From the NCBI GenBank assembly GCA_011634665.1, contig WAEK01000007.1, positions 2,700,501-2,764,500 on the forward strand: DNA of 64,000 nucleotides, given 5' to 3'. The DNA is from Mortierella sp. BCC40632 (taxonomy: Eukaryota > Mortierellomycota > Mortierellomycetes > Mortierellales > Mortierellaceae). Both the position numbers and the translations under genes were made by a program. Position 1 is the stretch's first letter; each line of letters starts with the position of its first letter. The notes under the pieces are model-generated. The model did no database searches and had not been told where the DNA came from. It worked only from the letters and a program-made list of their open reading frames with translations. Of the stretch, positions 38,449-48,379 are shown in pieces.

Positions 38449-38549
38449 CATCCCCGGCCACTGGTTCTGTTAGGAGAATAGATAAAAGCCGTCTTTCATA
38501 GGCTTGATCGGCTATTCTCCGTTACTTTGAACCAGTGGCCGTTGATGTG
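38449..38549. repeat. Internal complementary region of DIRS element
   Basis: A 101-nt segment made of inverted copies of both element termini joined end to end (left-end copy 38449-38512, right-end copy 38513-38549). In DIRS elements this region is thought to template the joining of the ends into a circular intermediate. The recombinase stop codon (38522-38524) lies inside it. Confidence 0.9.
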
Positions 38550-38870
38550 GATCCAGAGCTTAAAACTACTGAAGAAATATTGAGCTTCGACCTTCTATTC
38601 AATCGGTAGAAGTTCTCAAATGTGGCCGAGAGAGGAGACCATCGGCCATGAGTTCGCACTTCGTCCAATGAGAGTCCATTATGGATCGCTAATGTGCTGC
38701 CAATCGCCCTAGCCTTAGGTATCGCAGAGCCTTCTGGAATATCCATGATTGTCGAAAGCTCCCTGATCATGCTGTTGATGGTAGCTGGGCGAATTGGAGT
38801 AGTAACGTCCTTGACCATTCTCAAGAGTGGTGTGATGTCTGGGAAGTGGCGGCCTTTATGGTGTGGTAAT

Positions 38871-39128
38871 TGTTCGCCTTGGGATCTATGGCGAGCAGCC
38901 TACGCTAGAGGAGCAGTGCCTGAGGCACGTGCGCCTCACAGTACTTACATTTGAGTTAGCTTCCTGTCTCTCAGGAGGCATGAATAAAAAAACCCAACGT
39001 CCCTGGGCCAAGTGGCCAGGCATGTCTTTTTCTCACCGACTCTTATTCTTCCCTTTGCTGACCCCTCTATTGTCACTATGTCTATCCATGTCGAGGCGTC
39101 CTTTCAGGGTAAGTTCAATTTTATCACA
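38871..39128. mobile_element. Solo LTR inside DIRS recombinase
   Basis: A 258-bp insertion that begins TGTTCGCC and ends TATCACA (TG...CA ends) and is flanked by the 5-bp direct repeat GTAAT (38866-38870 and 39129-39133). This fits a solo LTR left by recombination of a Ty3- or Copia-type element. It interrupts the recombinase frame between SLQPL and PHHKGRHFP. Confidence 0.8.
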
Positions 39129-39729
39129 GTAATGGTTGTAACGAGGTTGGGAGGCGACATTTGTATTCAAGGAATGCTTTTACTGGACAAACCAGATCGT
39201 CTGCTAAGGGGGCAATAGCAACCTTGGTGATAACTCGACTTCCAGCCTGCTTCTCTTTTGGGGCGACCACGTGTAACTGTAAGGTGCCGTCCCTGTCGAT
39301 TATCGTGCGGGAAATGTCAATACAGCGTATGTCGTCTCCTCTCATGAAGCCGCATACTGCCAACAACCATGCCAGTTTTCGGGTAAGTTTGGCCGAGTCC
39401 AGGGTGTCGTTGTGACCCCATTTCCGAAAGGTGCTGAGAACCGGTGTGATATCTACTGGAATGTCTTTGATGTTCTTGATGTTGTGAGCTTTGATGTGTT
39501 TGATCAATCCTTTGTAGTCTTCATTTGTATGGAGGTCTGTGGCCCTGTGGGGGTAGAGGTCTAGTACTGCTGTCTTGTTCGCGAGAACCGTAGCGAGAGC
39601 CCACTTGTGGTGGTGCCATCCGTCATAGAGGAAGTTGATAATATCCTGTGGACAGAACGTCTCTACATCCTTGTTCCTGGTTGTCATCCATTCCTCGAAG
39701 TTCCTTTGAGTGGCCGTGTACCTCCGGAC

Positions 39730-40100
39730 TAGTGTTTCCCATGAGTCGAGTTGAGTTGAGTTGGAGGTCCGACTCAACTCAACTCATGCACACATAAGTT
39801 GGGAAAAATCTGAACTCAACTTAACTCATGAGTCGAAAAGTTTGAACTCAACTCAACTCAACTCAACTCATGAGTTGAAAAGTCGAACTCATCTCAACTC
39901 AGGGCATCTACGCCCTGTAAGCGAGTCGACTCACTCCAACTCAACTTAACTCAACTCAACTCATGAGTTCATGAGTTGAAAAAAGCTTCGACTCAACTCA
40001 ACTCATGTTACACGAGTCGGGAGAAAGTTCGAACTCAACTCAACTCATGAGTTGAGTTGGGTTGAGTCGGTGAGTTGGTGAGTCGAGTTGAAGAACACTA
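39730..40100. mobile_element. hAT-type MITE with ACTCA minisatellite
   Basis: A 371-bp insertion with short inverted ends (TAGTGTT...AACACTA) flanked by the 8-bp direct repeat CTCCGGAC (39722-39729 and 40101-40108), the target-site length of hAT transposons. Its inside is almost wholly degenerate ACTCA/TGAGT units with TGAGTTGAAAA spacers. It has no coding capacity. The right end shares TAGTGTTCTTC with the 98-bp MITE at 42817, so both were probably moved by the same transposase. Confidence 0.85.
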
Positions 40101-40182
40101 CTCCGGACTGACGCTGGGGCTAGTCTGATATGTTGAATGGCCTTTGCGCATTCAGTTGATAGGCCGTCCTGGATCATGCGTT

Positions 40183-41901
40183 TCAGCCGTTTATTCTCCA
40201 AGCTGCCATACTCCAATGTGGGTTCTTCTGAAGTAAGTCGTGGGCACTTCCTGGAGGTGGTAGAACTGCTGTTCTCGGGATCTGGATTGGTGCTCTGTTG
40301 CTCATCTCCTGAAGAGTCGGAAACCAAATCGCTGAGGGCCAATATGGTGTTACAATTGTTGCTGGTTGGGGTGTCCTCTTCAACCGCTCCAGTATCCTCT
40401 GAATGAGGTTCCACGGGGGACATATGTAAAGGACTCCATACTTCTCCCATGAGTGAGCCATTGCGTCTGTCCCTGCTGCCATGGGGTGGTGTTTCCACGT
40501 GAGGAATTGACATGTCTTTGCGTTTTCTGCTGTTGCGAAGAGATCGGTGTCGTGTGGCCCCCACATCGTGTCGAGTGTCCTGAAGAAATCCGGACAAATG
40601 CTCCATTCCAACTGTGTCATCATCCTCCTGGAGGGAGCATCGGCTGGGTTGAAAGTCGAGGGGATGTACTGAGTCTTCAGTCGCGTCCCAGTCGCCAGAC
40701 AATGATTCCAGATTTGTTCCGCCAGTGTCATCAATGTCCGAGAGCGAGTACCGCCGAACTTGTTGATATATGCCAGTGTTGTTGTATTGTCGCATATCAT
40801 GTTGGCTGTCTTGCCCTGTATCTGTGGAAGCTGTGTTGCCATCTGAATCACCTTCAACTCTTTCCAGTTGATGTGACGTGGTCGATCTTCTGGTTTCCAC
40901 TGTCCACTCTGTGACCACTCGTTTATGACCACGCCCCACCCGTCGTCGGAGGCATCCGTGTAAACGTCGATGTCTGTCGGCGTTTGTATCCACGATAGGC
41001 CGTTCCAGTTTCTGAATTGCTCTGTCCACCACTTCAAGTTGTTCGTGGCTTCTGGTGTTAGGGGTACTGTCGTTTCCATCGATGTATTCCGTTTGAGTGC
41101 CGAGTTCCTGAGAGCCATGAGGTGTTGAGTCATCAGTCTTGCTGGAAAGATGGCTGTCGTCGTTGCCATTGCTTTCCCAATGAAAGAACTCAGGTTCCTC
41201 ACTGTTGTAGTACCCTTGTGTAGTATCCTCTGTGCTTCCCGGCGGATGTTCCTGAGTTTCTCTTTCGGTACTCTCAATGTCATGTCCTTCGTATTGGACT
41301 GAAAGCCCAAGTGGTCGAGGGTTTGTGTTGGTGTCAGGTGGGATTTCGATTCCTTTACAATAAAGCCTAGTTCCTTGAGCTTGTTGAGTACCCGTTTTGT
41401 ATCGCTGGCAGACTTTTCCTCGGAGGAGGATGCCACGAGGAGGTCGTCCAAATAGGCTAAGATCCTGATACCTCGGCGTCGTGCCCAACGTAGTACTGGT
41501 CTTACTAGTTTGGTGAACACCATTGGGGATAGCGACAGCCCAAATGGCAGGACTCTGAATTGGTACTGTATTCCCTTCCATTGAAATTGGAGGTACTTCC
41601 TGGAGGAGCGGTGGATCATCACGTGCAGGAAGGCGTCTGAAAGGTCGATACTTGTCATGTAGTCGTTTTTCTGTAGCATGTTGCAAACTGAGCGTACCGT
41701 TTCCATCTTGAAATGGCGTTGAGGTACGTACTGGTTGAGCGGTTTCAAGTTGAGTACTGGTCTGAGATCTCCTGTCTTCTTCGGTATCGTGAAGAGTCTG
41801 CTGGTAAAACCTGGCGAGAAGGCCTCTTCGATTGCCCGTTTTTTCAGCAGTTCCAATATCTCTGTCTCTATGATCGGTATCCTGAACCCCTCTGATATCA
41901 C
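40183..41901 (-). CDS. DIRS reverse transcriptase-RNase H
   Basis: Intact frame of about 572 codons encoding the DIRS polyprotein; the frame is open further upstream (about 41990, GGRLRHFSKAWEQ), so the true start may be earlier or depend on gag-frame read-through. Reverse transcriptase blocks are clear: LFTIPKKTGDLRPVLNLK, TSIDLSDAFLHV (first catalytic Asp), LPFGLSLSPMVFTK, and AYLDDLLVAS (YLDD, last catalytic Asp pair). The RNase H part has DVYTDASDDGWG and INWKEL. The C-terminal part (DLFATAENAK, YICPPWNLI) corresponds to the region annotated in DIRS elements as a Dam-like methyltransferase; I can see the resemblance but cannot confirm activity. It has no stop or frameshift, unlike its gag and recombinase neighbours. 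Confidence 0.93.
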   Translation of the reverse strand: MISEGFRIPIIETEILELLKKRAIEEAFSPGFTSRLFTIPKKTGDLRPVLNLKPLNQYVPQRHFKMETVRSVCNMLQKNDYMTSIDLSDAFLHVMIHRSSRKYLQFQWKGIQYQFRVLPFGLSLSPMVFTKLVRPVLRWARRRGIRILAYLDDLLVASSSEEKSASDTKRVLNKLKELGFIVKESKSHLTPTQTLDHLGFQSNTKDMTLRVPKEKLRNIRREAQRILHKGTTTVRNLSSFIGKAMATTTAIFPARLMTQHLMALRNSALKRNTSMETTVPLTPEATNNLKWWTEQFRNWNGLSWIQTPTDIDVYTDASDDGWGVVINEWSQSGQWKPEDRPRHINWKELKVIQMATQLPQIQGKTANMICDNTTTLAYINKFGGTRSRTLMTLAEQIWNHCLATGTRLKTQYIPSTFNPADAPSRRMMTQLEWSICPDFFRTLDTMWGPHDTDLFATAENAKTCQFLTWKHHPMAAGTDAMAHSWEKYGVLYICPPWNLIQRILERLKRTPQPATIVTPYWPSAIWFPTLQEMSNRAPIQIPRTAVLPPPGSAHDLLQKNPHWSMAAWRING

Positions 41902-41966
41902 TGAACGTACCCATGACTCGTCTGTGATTTGTTCCCAAGCTTTCGAGAAATGTCTGAGGCGACCAC

Positions 41967-43044
41967 CTACTGGGATTTCGATCGTTCCTGTTTTGTTGTT
42001 GATGTTGTCCCTCCCGCTTTTGTCGGAGGGCGGCCGCGAGAAAAAGACCCGCTATAAGTGGGTTTGGTTTGTTGCGAATTGGTCGAAGTCGGCTTGTCGT
42101 TGTTGTTCTGTTGAGTTCCCGTGTTCTTGCGACTGTTGAATTTATTCTTGTTTCTGGAGAACGAGGTTGGCTTCCAGAACTTGTTATGGTTATCATTCTC
42201 CGTTCGTGCCTGTTTGAGATCCTCGTGTGACATAAGTGGAGGGTGTTCTGTCGGCTTCGACTTGGTGGGCAGGCGAGCTGCTTGGCGGACAATGTTTTCG
42301 CGAGCATCGGTGATGCGGTGAGAGAAGTCGTTAAGAATTTCTCTGAACTCGTTGAAATGTGCGAGTAGTTCTGTCTGGTGGTTAAGACATTCCTCCTGAA
42401 TGAGGTCCACGCATTGTTCAGCGGAAAGCCCTCTGAAATGAGGGTTGATCCGACCCTCGTCGTCTCGGTACCACAAGTTTGGAAAGCACTCCATAGCTGC
42501 CACTGACTGGAAGTCGATGGGTTTGGTGAGGAGTGACAGGTGGGACTGGAGTTGGGCCAATTGTTGGTCCACCTGTTTTTCTTTGGACTTGCTGGCGTCC
42601 CATCTAGCAATTGCTTGTGGGGAAGAGTACACCATGTTGGGGTTTTGTGGATACTCTTTGAGTCGACGGTTGATCCTGGATGTTGCTGCAGCTGTCTCTG
42701 CAGGGGAGTCAGTTTGTCGCTTGTAAAAGGCTTCTGACTTGTCGAATGCCCTGGGAATGTGTTCCCTATAATCGTCTCGAAGGACGAGTGCCTGGGCTTG
42801 CGGCAAAGGTTCTGAATAGTGTTCTTCATGAGTTCGAAATCTTGGACGCTGATTGGCTGAAACTCTAAATCTAGCCAATCAGCGTTCAAGATTTCCAACT
42901 CACGAAGAACACTAGTTCTGAATGAGGGAAATGGTTCCTCTCAAGGTGAGCGACCTTGCGTTGGAGTTGTGCAATGAGATCATGAAGCTCGTCTGTGTTG
43001 GTGTAGATAGGGGAAATGTTACGGTCAATATCCTCGTCAATCAT
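41967..43044 (-). pseudogene. DIRS gag, interrupted by MITE
   Basis: Gag-like structural protein of the DIRS element. The best start is the ATG at 43044 (MIDEDIDRNISP), followed by a short coiled coil (LHDLIAQLQRKVAHLERN). A 98-bp MITE at 42817-42914 then interrupts it. The rest (EPLPQAQALVLRDDY onward) runs to 41967 without a stop. Removing the MITE and one 8-bp target copy (106 nt) joins both parts in frame, giving about 323 residues. The C-terminal half is rich in Asn, Gln, Lys and Thr. No CCHC knuckle is visible, as is usual for DIRS gag. Confidence 0.75.
42817..42914. mobile_element. 98-bp hAT-type MITE, near-perfect hairpin
   Basis: Inverted arms of 42 nt differ at only three positions, begin TAGTGTTCTTC, and surround a 14-nt loop. 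The insertion is flanked by the 8-bp direct repeat GTTCTGAA (42809-42816 and 42915-42922). The size, structure and 8-bp duplication fit a hAT-mobilised MITE. It interrupts DIRS gag. Confidence 0.9.
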
Positions 43045-43160
43045 TGGAAAATCTTTGTCGTCAATGGATTATTTTATTTTATTTTTAGTATTTCTCGGTC
43101 AGTATTAAAAGCAAGGTCACACACACATCAACGGCCACTGGTTCAAAGTAACGGAGAATA

Positions 43161-46100
43161 CCTACACGCCTACGACAGCACATCGAGAGATCTAAGAACC
43201 AACGAGATGACATCAGTCAGCGCCTATCCAAGGAATATCTCCAGTCTGTCCTCGCGCGACTTGTCCCAGAGGGCCAAAAGGGGAGTGCTTGAGGCAGTAC
43301 AGCATATCCGCTTTGGGAGAGGCCCGTAGGAACCATTGGGACAAATAATGTACCCCCCGCTCCCAAAAACATGTCCAGAACAATTTCGAGTCATTTTACC
43401 TTGTATTCAACTGCTGTCGAGGACCTCTGGACTGGAGGTACCTGCTTCAAGGCGTTAGATTATCTTCTTCGCATCCTTCTGCGCCTTCATCTTGCCCCGA
43501 AGCGCGAGAAAGCGATTAAGGACAGAGTTAAAAATTTTGTGAGACAAAAGAAAGAGGTGGCACAGCCAGGAGGAGGCATGCAAGGAGGAAGGGCGTCTAG
43601 CACGCACTGGAAATGGACCGTTTCAAAGATCCTGGACGAGATTGCGGATTCCGAAGACCTTGACCAGTCCGTACCCACCAATGTCCTGCTCCAAAACCTG
43701 CACGGGCTGTACATGCGCAAGCCAACCCCTGGAGTCCCTACACTACCTCCCCTTGACGATCGAGTCACTCTTGCGATTCGGAGCGACAAAGAAGTAATCT
43801 GTCTTCAAGTTTATCTGGCAAGCAAGATCGGTGGATCTGTCGAGTCAATGGACGCCTCCAATGGTACCACGCTTCTAAATATTCCCGATATGGACATATC
43901 TGATTTGGATGATTTAATGGACGAAGCAACAGGAGCTGAAGAAACAGAAGGGGGGAAAGCCCCCAGAGCTCGACTACGCTCGCTACAGTCTATATTGAAG
44001 ACACTACTTGAATTGCCATTCATCTAAGAGAAGATCGACATTAGCTAAGTACGGAAAATGGCGTTCCAGGGCATCACTTTAACTGATGAGGAGTGTATGG
44101 TGGTCGCAGTGCTGGCAGAAGTCCTCCGACCCTATGTTCCGAACGACGACGAAGTCTTGATGGTGGAGGAACCGCGCCACCTCCTGCTCACCCTGCTCTA
44201 CGGGCGCCCCTGGTAATGATCGCTAACTACATATTGAGGGCAGCAGGACGCTCTCTATTTGCGCAGTTAGTCTGTCAGGAAGTGTGGAAGTGTCTCCTTC
44301 GTCTCTGCAGGCTCTTCATCTTGGACCTGTGGAGATTTATGAAGCATTGTGCACAGTCACAGATGGACGCTTTGACATCGACGGTGCCAGAGGACGTCCA
44401 TTGACAAGCTCTGCTCAAGCAACCATGCCTCCAGAATACAAGAGGGCAGTCTTCGAAGCATTTTTCGACTTGTCGAAATCACTGAGATTTGCGAGAGATA
44501 TGGCCTTGATTTTGCAGAGGTGAGTGCCGCAGTAGAGTCTGTCTTCCTTCCACTTTTTTTTTTTTTTTTTTTTTTTTTTTCAGAAGCCATTAACTAACAA
44601 CAATTTAATGTGTTTGGCAACAGGCTGGTGTTTGTAGATCGCCATTGCGTCTGCCTCCAGGGAAAGGAAAAATCATACAGCCAAGCGCACAAAGGATATC
44701 GTTACCAGAGCATGTATGAGGCAAGACAAAAGCAAAAGCAAAGAGTACTGGATGGACTGATTGGAGCCAGCCAAGAGTTGGAACGGACCCAATTGAGCCA
44801 GGATCAAGCCCAGATTCAACGCACAGAAGTTTCCCGGTAACTTCGCTAAATCGAAACACAATTACGAAATCACAAAGACAAGTTGGCGACCAGGGAGATA
44901 CATCAACAATTTTTCATTATGAGAGCCCAAGAGTATCGGCAAACACACTACTCATCGGACGCGAATTGGAACTACCTCCAGCTTCGGGAGGCTCGCAAGG
45001 TTGTGAGGGAGCTTCGAGCTGTTGTCATGCCTCTGGAGGCAGAGTCTCAACGGCTGCGAGGAGAACTCTACTATTGGAACAAGATTCTGGCTGCCACCAA
45101 ATCAACCTCGAAGAAAGCCAAGGAAGAAGTGTTTTTCATACGCACAGCTCCACGGCTGGATGAGTCTGCCGTCGAAGATTCCACGGAGAGACTGGATATC
45201 ACGCTGTTGCCAGATGAGCAGGTCGTATTTAGTGGCACTAACTTTGGCGTCGTCACTATGTCGGAGACAGTTTCCCAGACGCTGAGCGAGAGCAAAGTCC
45301 ATTTGAATCGATTTAGTCTGCTTCAAGCTGCGTATCCGTCTACAATTTCCCCGTTAAGTACATATATTTAAATAAACAAATAAATAAAAACTAAAATCTC
45401 AGACTTTACTCAGTCCAGAAGCAAGGTGTGATGGACATTTCGTCCGCAGACACGTCAACCCAAGGCGGTTCTTTTTCTGCCGTCGTGACCACAAAACATT
45501 CCGATGCTCAACAGTTGGAGTTACAGAAGCTCAGGCTGCCACAGTCTCTCAAAATCACTGCCGACCAGATCAACGCCATTTCACATTCCAAACGGGCGAT
45601 TAGGAAGCGGGAGCGTCGACTCCGGAAACAAGAAATTGCCAAGACAAGAGAGGCTCTCGAACAGCTGTCCAAAAGAGAGAACGTCTTGCAGACAGCCAGT
45701 AGCCTTGGAGAAATCGACAGCGCCCGTAGATTCCATTAATCTGCTGAGGATGACTTAAAGCAGTTCGAAGCATCTGACGCACGGCAGAGAGACCTGCAGA
45801 ATCATCGCCTTAAGACAGCCAAGGCTCGGGCAAAACTTGGCACGGCCAAGCGTGCACAAGTCTGCGAGCATGCAAGGAAGGAGGGTGGTCGCGGTGATAC
45901 AGGTAAAGGTCCAGACATATTAACTGAAAGTGTCCAAGAGTACAGTCGAGAGTTGAAACTCATTCCTTGTCTTATTTTTCAGGTTTAGGCTCCGTGTCGG
46001 CTGAGGATGGATGGCGCACTTCATGCAATATCCATCATATCCCTTGAAACTCAAATCGGCGACCATTTTCTCACCTTGCGCAATGCCTCAGAGAAGACAA

Positions 46101-46580
46101 GACGTACCTTCCAGTGCTGTCGATTGGCAACGCAGGGACTGGAGTCGGTAGTCATATCAAGGGCCATGCACGACGGAGAGGTAGAAATATGAGAAAGGAG
46201 CATCGGCAGCACTGCACCGTCGGGATTACCAGTGAGTACCGAACATCAAAAACGTGCGTCTTTTGCTTTCAGGAGATCCGGTTGGCTCGTGCTCGGCGAG
46301 TTATCTGGGGAGAGACCAAGACAGCACGAGTGTGTGGCGCCATAGAGTGTGTGAATCCCAAGTGCTCGTCCCTTAAGTAGGCCTCAAGATGCTCACTCAG
46401 CGGTAGCAATCGCAATTGCAGGGGCGTCCAGCCTCCTTTCCACCACTCGCGAAACTTTACCTCCGTTCCAAATGCAGAAAAGACCCCTGGGAACCAAATC
46501 CAATCAGTCAGTCACTGGATCTTATTACAAGCTCACCTTCATCCACGCGGATTCCATGAGAGCCCACGCAGATCGGGGCG
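43161..46580 (+). pseudogene. Fanzor/TnpB-like gene, copy 1, 3' part
   Basis: Continuation of the host gene after the DIRS element. Recognisable blocks in order: ERSKNQRDDISQRLSKEYLQ (43180), a helical region (43371-44027), ALHLGPVEIYEALC (about 44310), LVFVDRHCVCLQGKEKSYSQ (44630), a coiled stretch (44880-45200), FSGTNFGVVTMSETV (45228), GNAGTGVGSHIKGHARRRG (46126), ITSEYRTSKTCVFC (46225-46266), CGAIECVNPKC (about 46333-46365) and, one frame later, QDAHSAVAIAIAGAS (46385). Order and spacing match the RuvC core plus C4 zinc ribbon of TnpB and its eukaryotic relatives (Fanzor). The first RuvC aspartate position appears as Asn (GTN), and a +1 frameshift precedes RuvC-III. So the copy looks catalytically dead. 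Exon borders were not fully resolved. Confidence 0.6.
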
Positions 46581-48379
46581 TGCATGTAAGCACTTTTTTT
46601 TTTTTTTTTTTGGCTCCACTGAGACCAAGTTTTTTTTCTACTATGGAGTCCTAGCCTCCCTGTTTTTTTTTATTAGTGATACAGAATCACTAAATAAGTC
46701 TAAGGATCGCCCTCCAAGAACAGCCAACGAATGAAATCAGTAAATGGCGCCATTGCACAGTCGGCTCATGAACCTGTCCAGTCAGCGAGTTGCTGCCAAC
46801 AAGTTCACTGTCAGAAATTTGAGCTTAGCAACTCATAGAAAGACCTGAACCTCCATCAGTTAGATTTTCGAAGGTACCTTACTTAGAGTAACTTGAGCTG
46901 TTGATGACCCATGTATTGTATGCCCTGTCCTGTCTCTTCCTCCTAGATCTCAATACCGGAGCTATACTCGGCGATTCTCCACTCACAAACATTTTCGTTC
47001 AACCATCCGTCACTTTCCAGTAGGGGCCTTTAGATGAAGCGTTTGCCGATACTATTATTGGAATCCAAGTATAGTGACACATATGTCGACTTCGTACTTG
47101 AGTATCTTAGCCTTGGTCTGGCTGAAAACAGAAAGTCATTGAACCCTCAGACACCAGAAGATCCGTCTCCAACGGATCTTTATCTCGAGTAAGAAGTCTG
47201 ACACGAGCTTGAGATGCCACCATCTTGCCAAGAAAGTTGAAAAGTGAATTGAAATGCTTAAGTGGCCGCTGACAAATTTGAGATCCATAAATGAGCATTC
47301 ATTCATATACCATTCTAGTTTTTTTTATCTATCTAATACGATTCCTCCATGCATCTTGGAGACTCGATACTAGTCGAATGCCCACCTAATAGAGTCCATA
47401 GTAGACAGCGGGTTCAAACGATGCATCAAGGTTGTCAGGCAACGCATTCATTGTTTTTTTATATACCATTTAAATCAAGAATGTCTGACTCACGGTAATA
47501 GGAGTGCGGCTTTCCAGGAAACCCAAAGATAGAGAGATGGGGATAATCCTAGCGGCTTGCTTTTCCAATAGCTTCTTGTGTCATGTAGCTTCTTGCACCA
47601 GCGACTTAGATCTCTGGAAACATAAGACAGAGACGCGTAATACAAACATATTTTACGGCAACGCTACTGTAGTGATCACTTAAGTTCTTTGATCCAGGCA
47701 TTGAGAAGATAGCAATAGTGAACACTATCGACACGCACAGCCTCGATTAGAAATAAAATTACTTCCGAAGGTTATCCAAGGTAAAGCACAATAGCTCTCT
47801 GGGTCGCTATTTGGATCAAAGGGGTAATTTGCGAGCTTCAGGCACATTTTATAAATAATATAGCTCACCAGTTTTACCAAGGAAAGGCCAAACTCGCCTC
47901 GTGAAAAAAGTGTTCGCAAGATTCCACATTGAGCAGGACGGCGCAAGCAAAGCAGAGGCATTCGGGCAAACCCAACTAGTTTTTAACCACTTCAAGGCAT
48001 GGAGCGCACGTGTACTCCTCCACTTCGGGTCTGGCAATAAACCCCTTTTCTCTATCAAAGCGTGTTCCATTCATATTTTCAAAGGTCTCTCCAAGGCAGA
48101 CTGGAATACCGAGGATTGGTATGCTAGTACGCCATTTCGACATTAAGTACAAACAACAGGCATACAAGTTGAGTAGATACTGATTGATCTCTTTGTCGGA
48201 TTCCGTATGCTGACTGAACACTCAAAGGCTACTTGCTTTTGGGTCACTTATTGGGGGTAGTATGCGAAGCCAAATGGCTTTGCGTAGCAGAATTGGTGGC
48301 TTGACTCAACCTCTCTATCCTGAGAACCCAAATTAGAAGACTGAAATCCTGTCTTCCAACGCAATCCATTCGAGACACA
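46581..48379. other. Intergenic, no gene seen
   Basis: About 1.8 kb between the end of pseudogene copy 1 and TFB4. Short T-tracts occur at 46593-46611 and 46660-46672. No coding region can be supported. Confidence 0.5.

Larger units (their letters stand above)
38522..40400 (-). pseudogene. DIRS tyrosine recombinase, doubly interrupted
   Basis: Tyrosine recombinase (phage-integrase fold) that would integrate the element's circular DNA. It starts in a frame overlapping the RT/RNase H end (about 40400, near LENKRLKRMIQDG) and continues through 40101. It is cut by a hAT-type MITE (39730-40100), resumes with RRYTATQRNFEEW, is cut again by a solo LTR (38871-39128), and ends at 38522. Catalytic features are visible: FMRGDD (first Arg), RAIGSTLAIHNG and RTHGRW (second Arg box and His/Trp), and FYRL (nucleophile Tyr). 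Removing one insertion plus one target-site copy in each case keeps the frame (379 and 263 nt). The start codon is uncertain. Confidence 0.85.
38260..43160 (-). mobile_element. DIRS-like tyrosine-recombinase retrotransposon
   Basis: A 4,901-bp element read on the minus strand, with gag, overlapping RT/RNase H, and tyrosine recombinase. The ends are exact: the 64 nt at 38260-38323 are repeated inverted at 38449-38512, and the 37 nt at 43124-43160 are repeated inverted at 38513-38549. The two inverted copies abut at 38512/38513, so they form the internal complementary region expected of DIRS elements. The outer ends are similar inverted repeats (GAACCAGTGGCCG core), and the 3' end has a longer extension, as in DIRS-1. 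A 58-bp direct repeat is also present (38394-38451 and 43071-43128). There is no target-site duplication, only a shared TA. Three later insertions sit inside, and without them the element would be about 4.15 kb. Both gag and the recombinase gene are broken, so it is not autonomous now. Confidence 0.92.

Noticed and set aside
38281..38490. Local inverted repeat read as a CRISPR-like or viral hairpin
   Set aside because: It is fully explained by DIRS terminal and internal complementary sequences.
39733..40095. ACTCA repeats considered as interstitial telomere repeats
   Set aside because: The unit differs from fungal telomere units, and the tract is bounded by hAT ends with an 8-bp target duplication.
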